Shown: positions 15,103-15,742 of the stretch, one piece after another
How the letters are laid out: the number at the start of each line of letters is the position of its first letter
Numbering within the stretch: position 1 is the stretch's first letter
Assembly: GCA_031289325.1 (NCBI GenBank)
Contig: JAITPS010000034.1
Location: forward strand, 1-15,742
Length of the DNA stretch: 15,742 nucleotides
Origin: Candidatus Methanovirga meridionalis
GTDB lineage: Archaea > Methanobacteriota > Methanobacteria > Methanobacteriales > Methanobacteriaceae
Direction of reading: 5' to 3'
Notes under the pieces: generated by a model
What the model was told of the DNA's origin: nothing
Databases searched by the model: none
What the model saw: the letters and a program-made list of their open reading frames with translations, nothing else
Translations under genes and position numbers: made by a program

Positions 15103-15347
15103 AGTTATTTAATTTTAAATATCAAGTTATAAAAATCTATAATTTTAAATATCAAGTTATAAAAATCTATAATTTTAAATATCAAGTTATAAAAATCTAT
15201 AATTTTAAATATCAAGTTATAAAAATCTATAATTTTAAATTTTAAATAACGTAAATGTATTTTAATTAATATAAATAATTTTAGATTAATATATTTCAAT
15301 AATATTTAATTTTAAAAAAGTTATTTATTAAGAATTTTATCAAAACC
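15103..15347 (-). repeat. Dispersed AT-rich element, reversed and right-truncated copy
   Basis: Read on the minus strand it begins with GGTTTTGATAAAATTCTTAA (about 15328-15347), matching the left flank and end at 9491-9510. It then continues through the same blocks to ATTAAATAACTTAA near 15103, where the right end is missing and the wtpB leader begins. Within it, a 30-bp unit is repeated. Confidence 0.75.
15121..15240. repeat. Four perfect 30-bp tandem units
   Basis: Units begin at 15121, 15151, 15181 and 15211, each running ATCAAGTTATAAAAATCTAT and then AATTTTAAAT, with a 10-bp partial unit at 15111-15120. They are identical, suggesting recent expansion or active homogenisation. The unit corresponds, reversed, to the single 30-bp module at 401-430 and near 12922-12950. 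The open frame across it (minus strand, FKIIDFYNLI repeat) is an artefact of 30 being a multiple of three. Confidence 0.95.
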
Positions 15348-15404
15348 ATCGTATCTTATTTTTAAATCTTATTTTTAAAAATTTTAAATTAATACTAAAT
15401 TATA

Positions 15405-15742
15405 ATCCTTATGGTAAAATTTTTAAATTTTGAATAATAAATTTTTTTATTAAATTATTTAATTTTAAATATTGTTTCATGAAAATCTATAATTTTAAAT
15501 TTTAAATAATTTAAATGTATTTTAATTAATATAAATAATTTAAATTAATATTTTTTAATAATATTTAATTTTAATTTTTTTATTAAATTATTTAATTTTA
15601 AATATTGTTTCACGAAAATCTATAATTTTAAATATTTTTTTATTAAAATCTATAATTTTAAATTTTAGATAATGTAAATGTATTTTAATTAATATAAATA
15701 ATTTTAAATTAATATTTTTTAATAATATTTATTTTTAAAAAA
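15405..15742 (-). repeat. Further reversed element copies with a 133-bp period
   Basis: A reversed right end (ATAATCCTTATGGTAAAATT, about 15401-15420, reverse complement of the CCATAAGGACTATAAT-type tail) is followed by two partial copies in series. The block that starts with a run of seven T and continues ATTAAATTATTTAATTTT begins at 15442 and again at 15575, 133 bp apart. The second copy carries an extra duplication of the TATTAAAATCTATAATTTTA part near 15640-15660. The region runs off the window with no gene. Confidence 0.75.

Noticed and set aside
15121..15240. CRISPR array
   Set aside because: The 30-bp units are directly abutting and identical, with no unique spacers and no cas genes in the window.
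15105..15299. Minus-strand open frame with FKIIDFYNLI repeats
   Set aside because: It follows from the 30-bp tandem units of the dispersed element; no start signal or recognisable domain.

Overview
The window comes from a very AT-rich methanogenic archaeon. Three things point to the Methanobacteriales, probably a Methanobrevibacter-like lineage: an Eha/Ehb-type energy-converting [NiFe]-hydrogenase pair, the archaeal DnaG-type TOPRIM protein, and an archaeal Tsr3 remnant. The genus is inferred from gene content and base composition, not from a database match.

Layout from left to right. 1-866: tandem and dispersed AT-rich repeats. 867-2431: hydrogenase small and large subunits (best fit EhbM and EhbN), overlapping by 4 bases. 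2507-3463 (minus): an Ogg1-type 8-oxoguanine DNA glycosylase, convergent with the hydrogenase. 3734-4822 (minus): substrate-binding protein of a FecB/BtuF-type metal-chelate transporter. 5191-6693: a decayed IS4-type insertion sequence with recognisable inverted ends. 6852-8725 (plus): the FecCD-type permease and ATPase that belong with the binding protein on the other side of the IS. 8776-9198: a frameshifted tsr3 (rRNA aminocarboxypropyltransferase) pseudogene. 9199-10624: long non-coding stretch with one clean copy of the dispersed repeat. 10625-11761: dnaG. 11890-12501: bioY. 12502-13249: non-coding, with a second repeat copy and a 3 x 22 bp array. 13250-15074 (minus): wtpC and wtpB, a tungstate/molybdate-type ATPase and permease with no binding-protein gene in view. 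15075-15742: inverted copies of the same repeat family, running off the window.

The genes mostly concern metal or cofactor supply (metal chelate, oxyanion, biotin), redox energy conservation and nucleic-acid maintenance. No defence island, CRISPR array, tRNA or rRNA is visible.

The most unusual feature is a family of roughly 180-200 bp AT-rich intergenic elements. The cleanest copy is bounded by an 11 bp inverted repeat (AAAGTTCTTAA / TTAAGAACTTT) and is followed by a conserved TTCCATAAGGACTATAAT-like tail. Related pieces occupy all four large intergenic regions. Each location has amplified a different internal segment: 15 bp units at 1-400, 18 and 16 bp units at 563-647, a 54 bp end module at 13008-13071, and 30 bp and 133 bp units at 15121-15742. 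They resemble a MITE-like element that is prone to tandem expansion. They flank genes that appear separated from their usual partners (hydrogenase pair, wtpBC) or are broken (tsr3).
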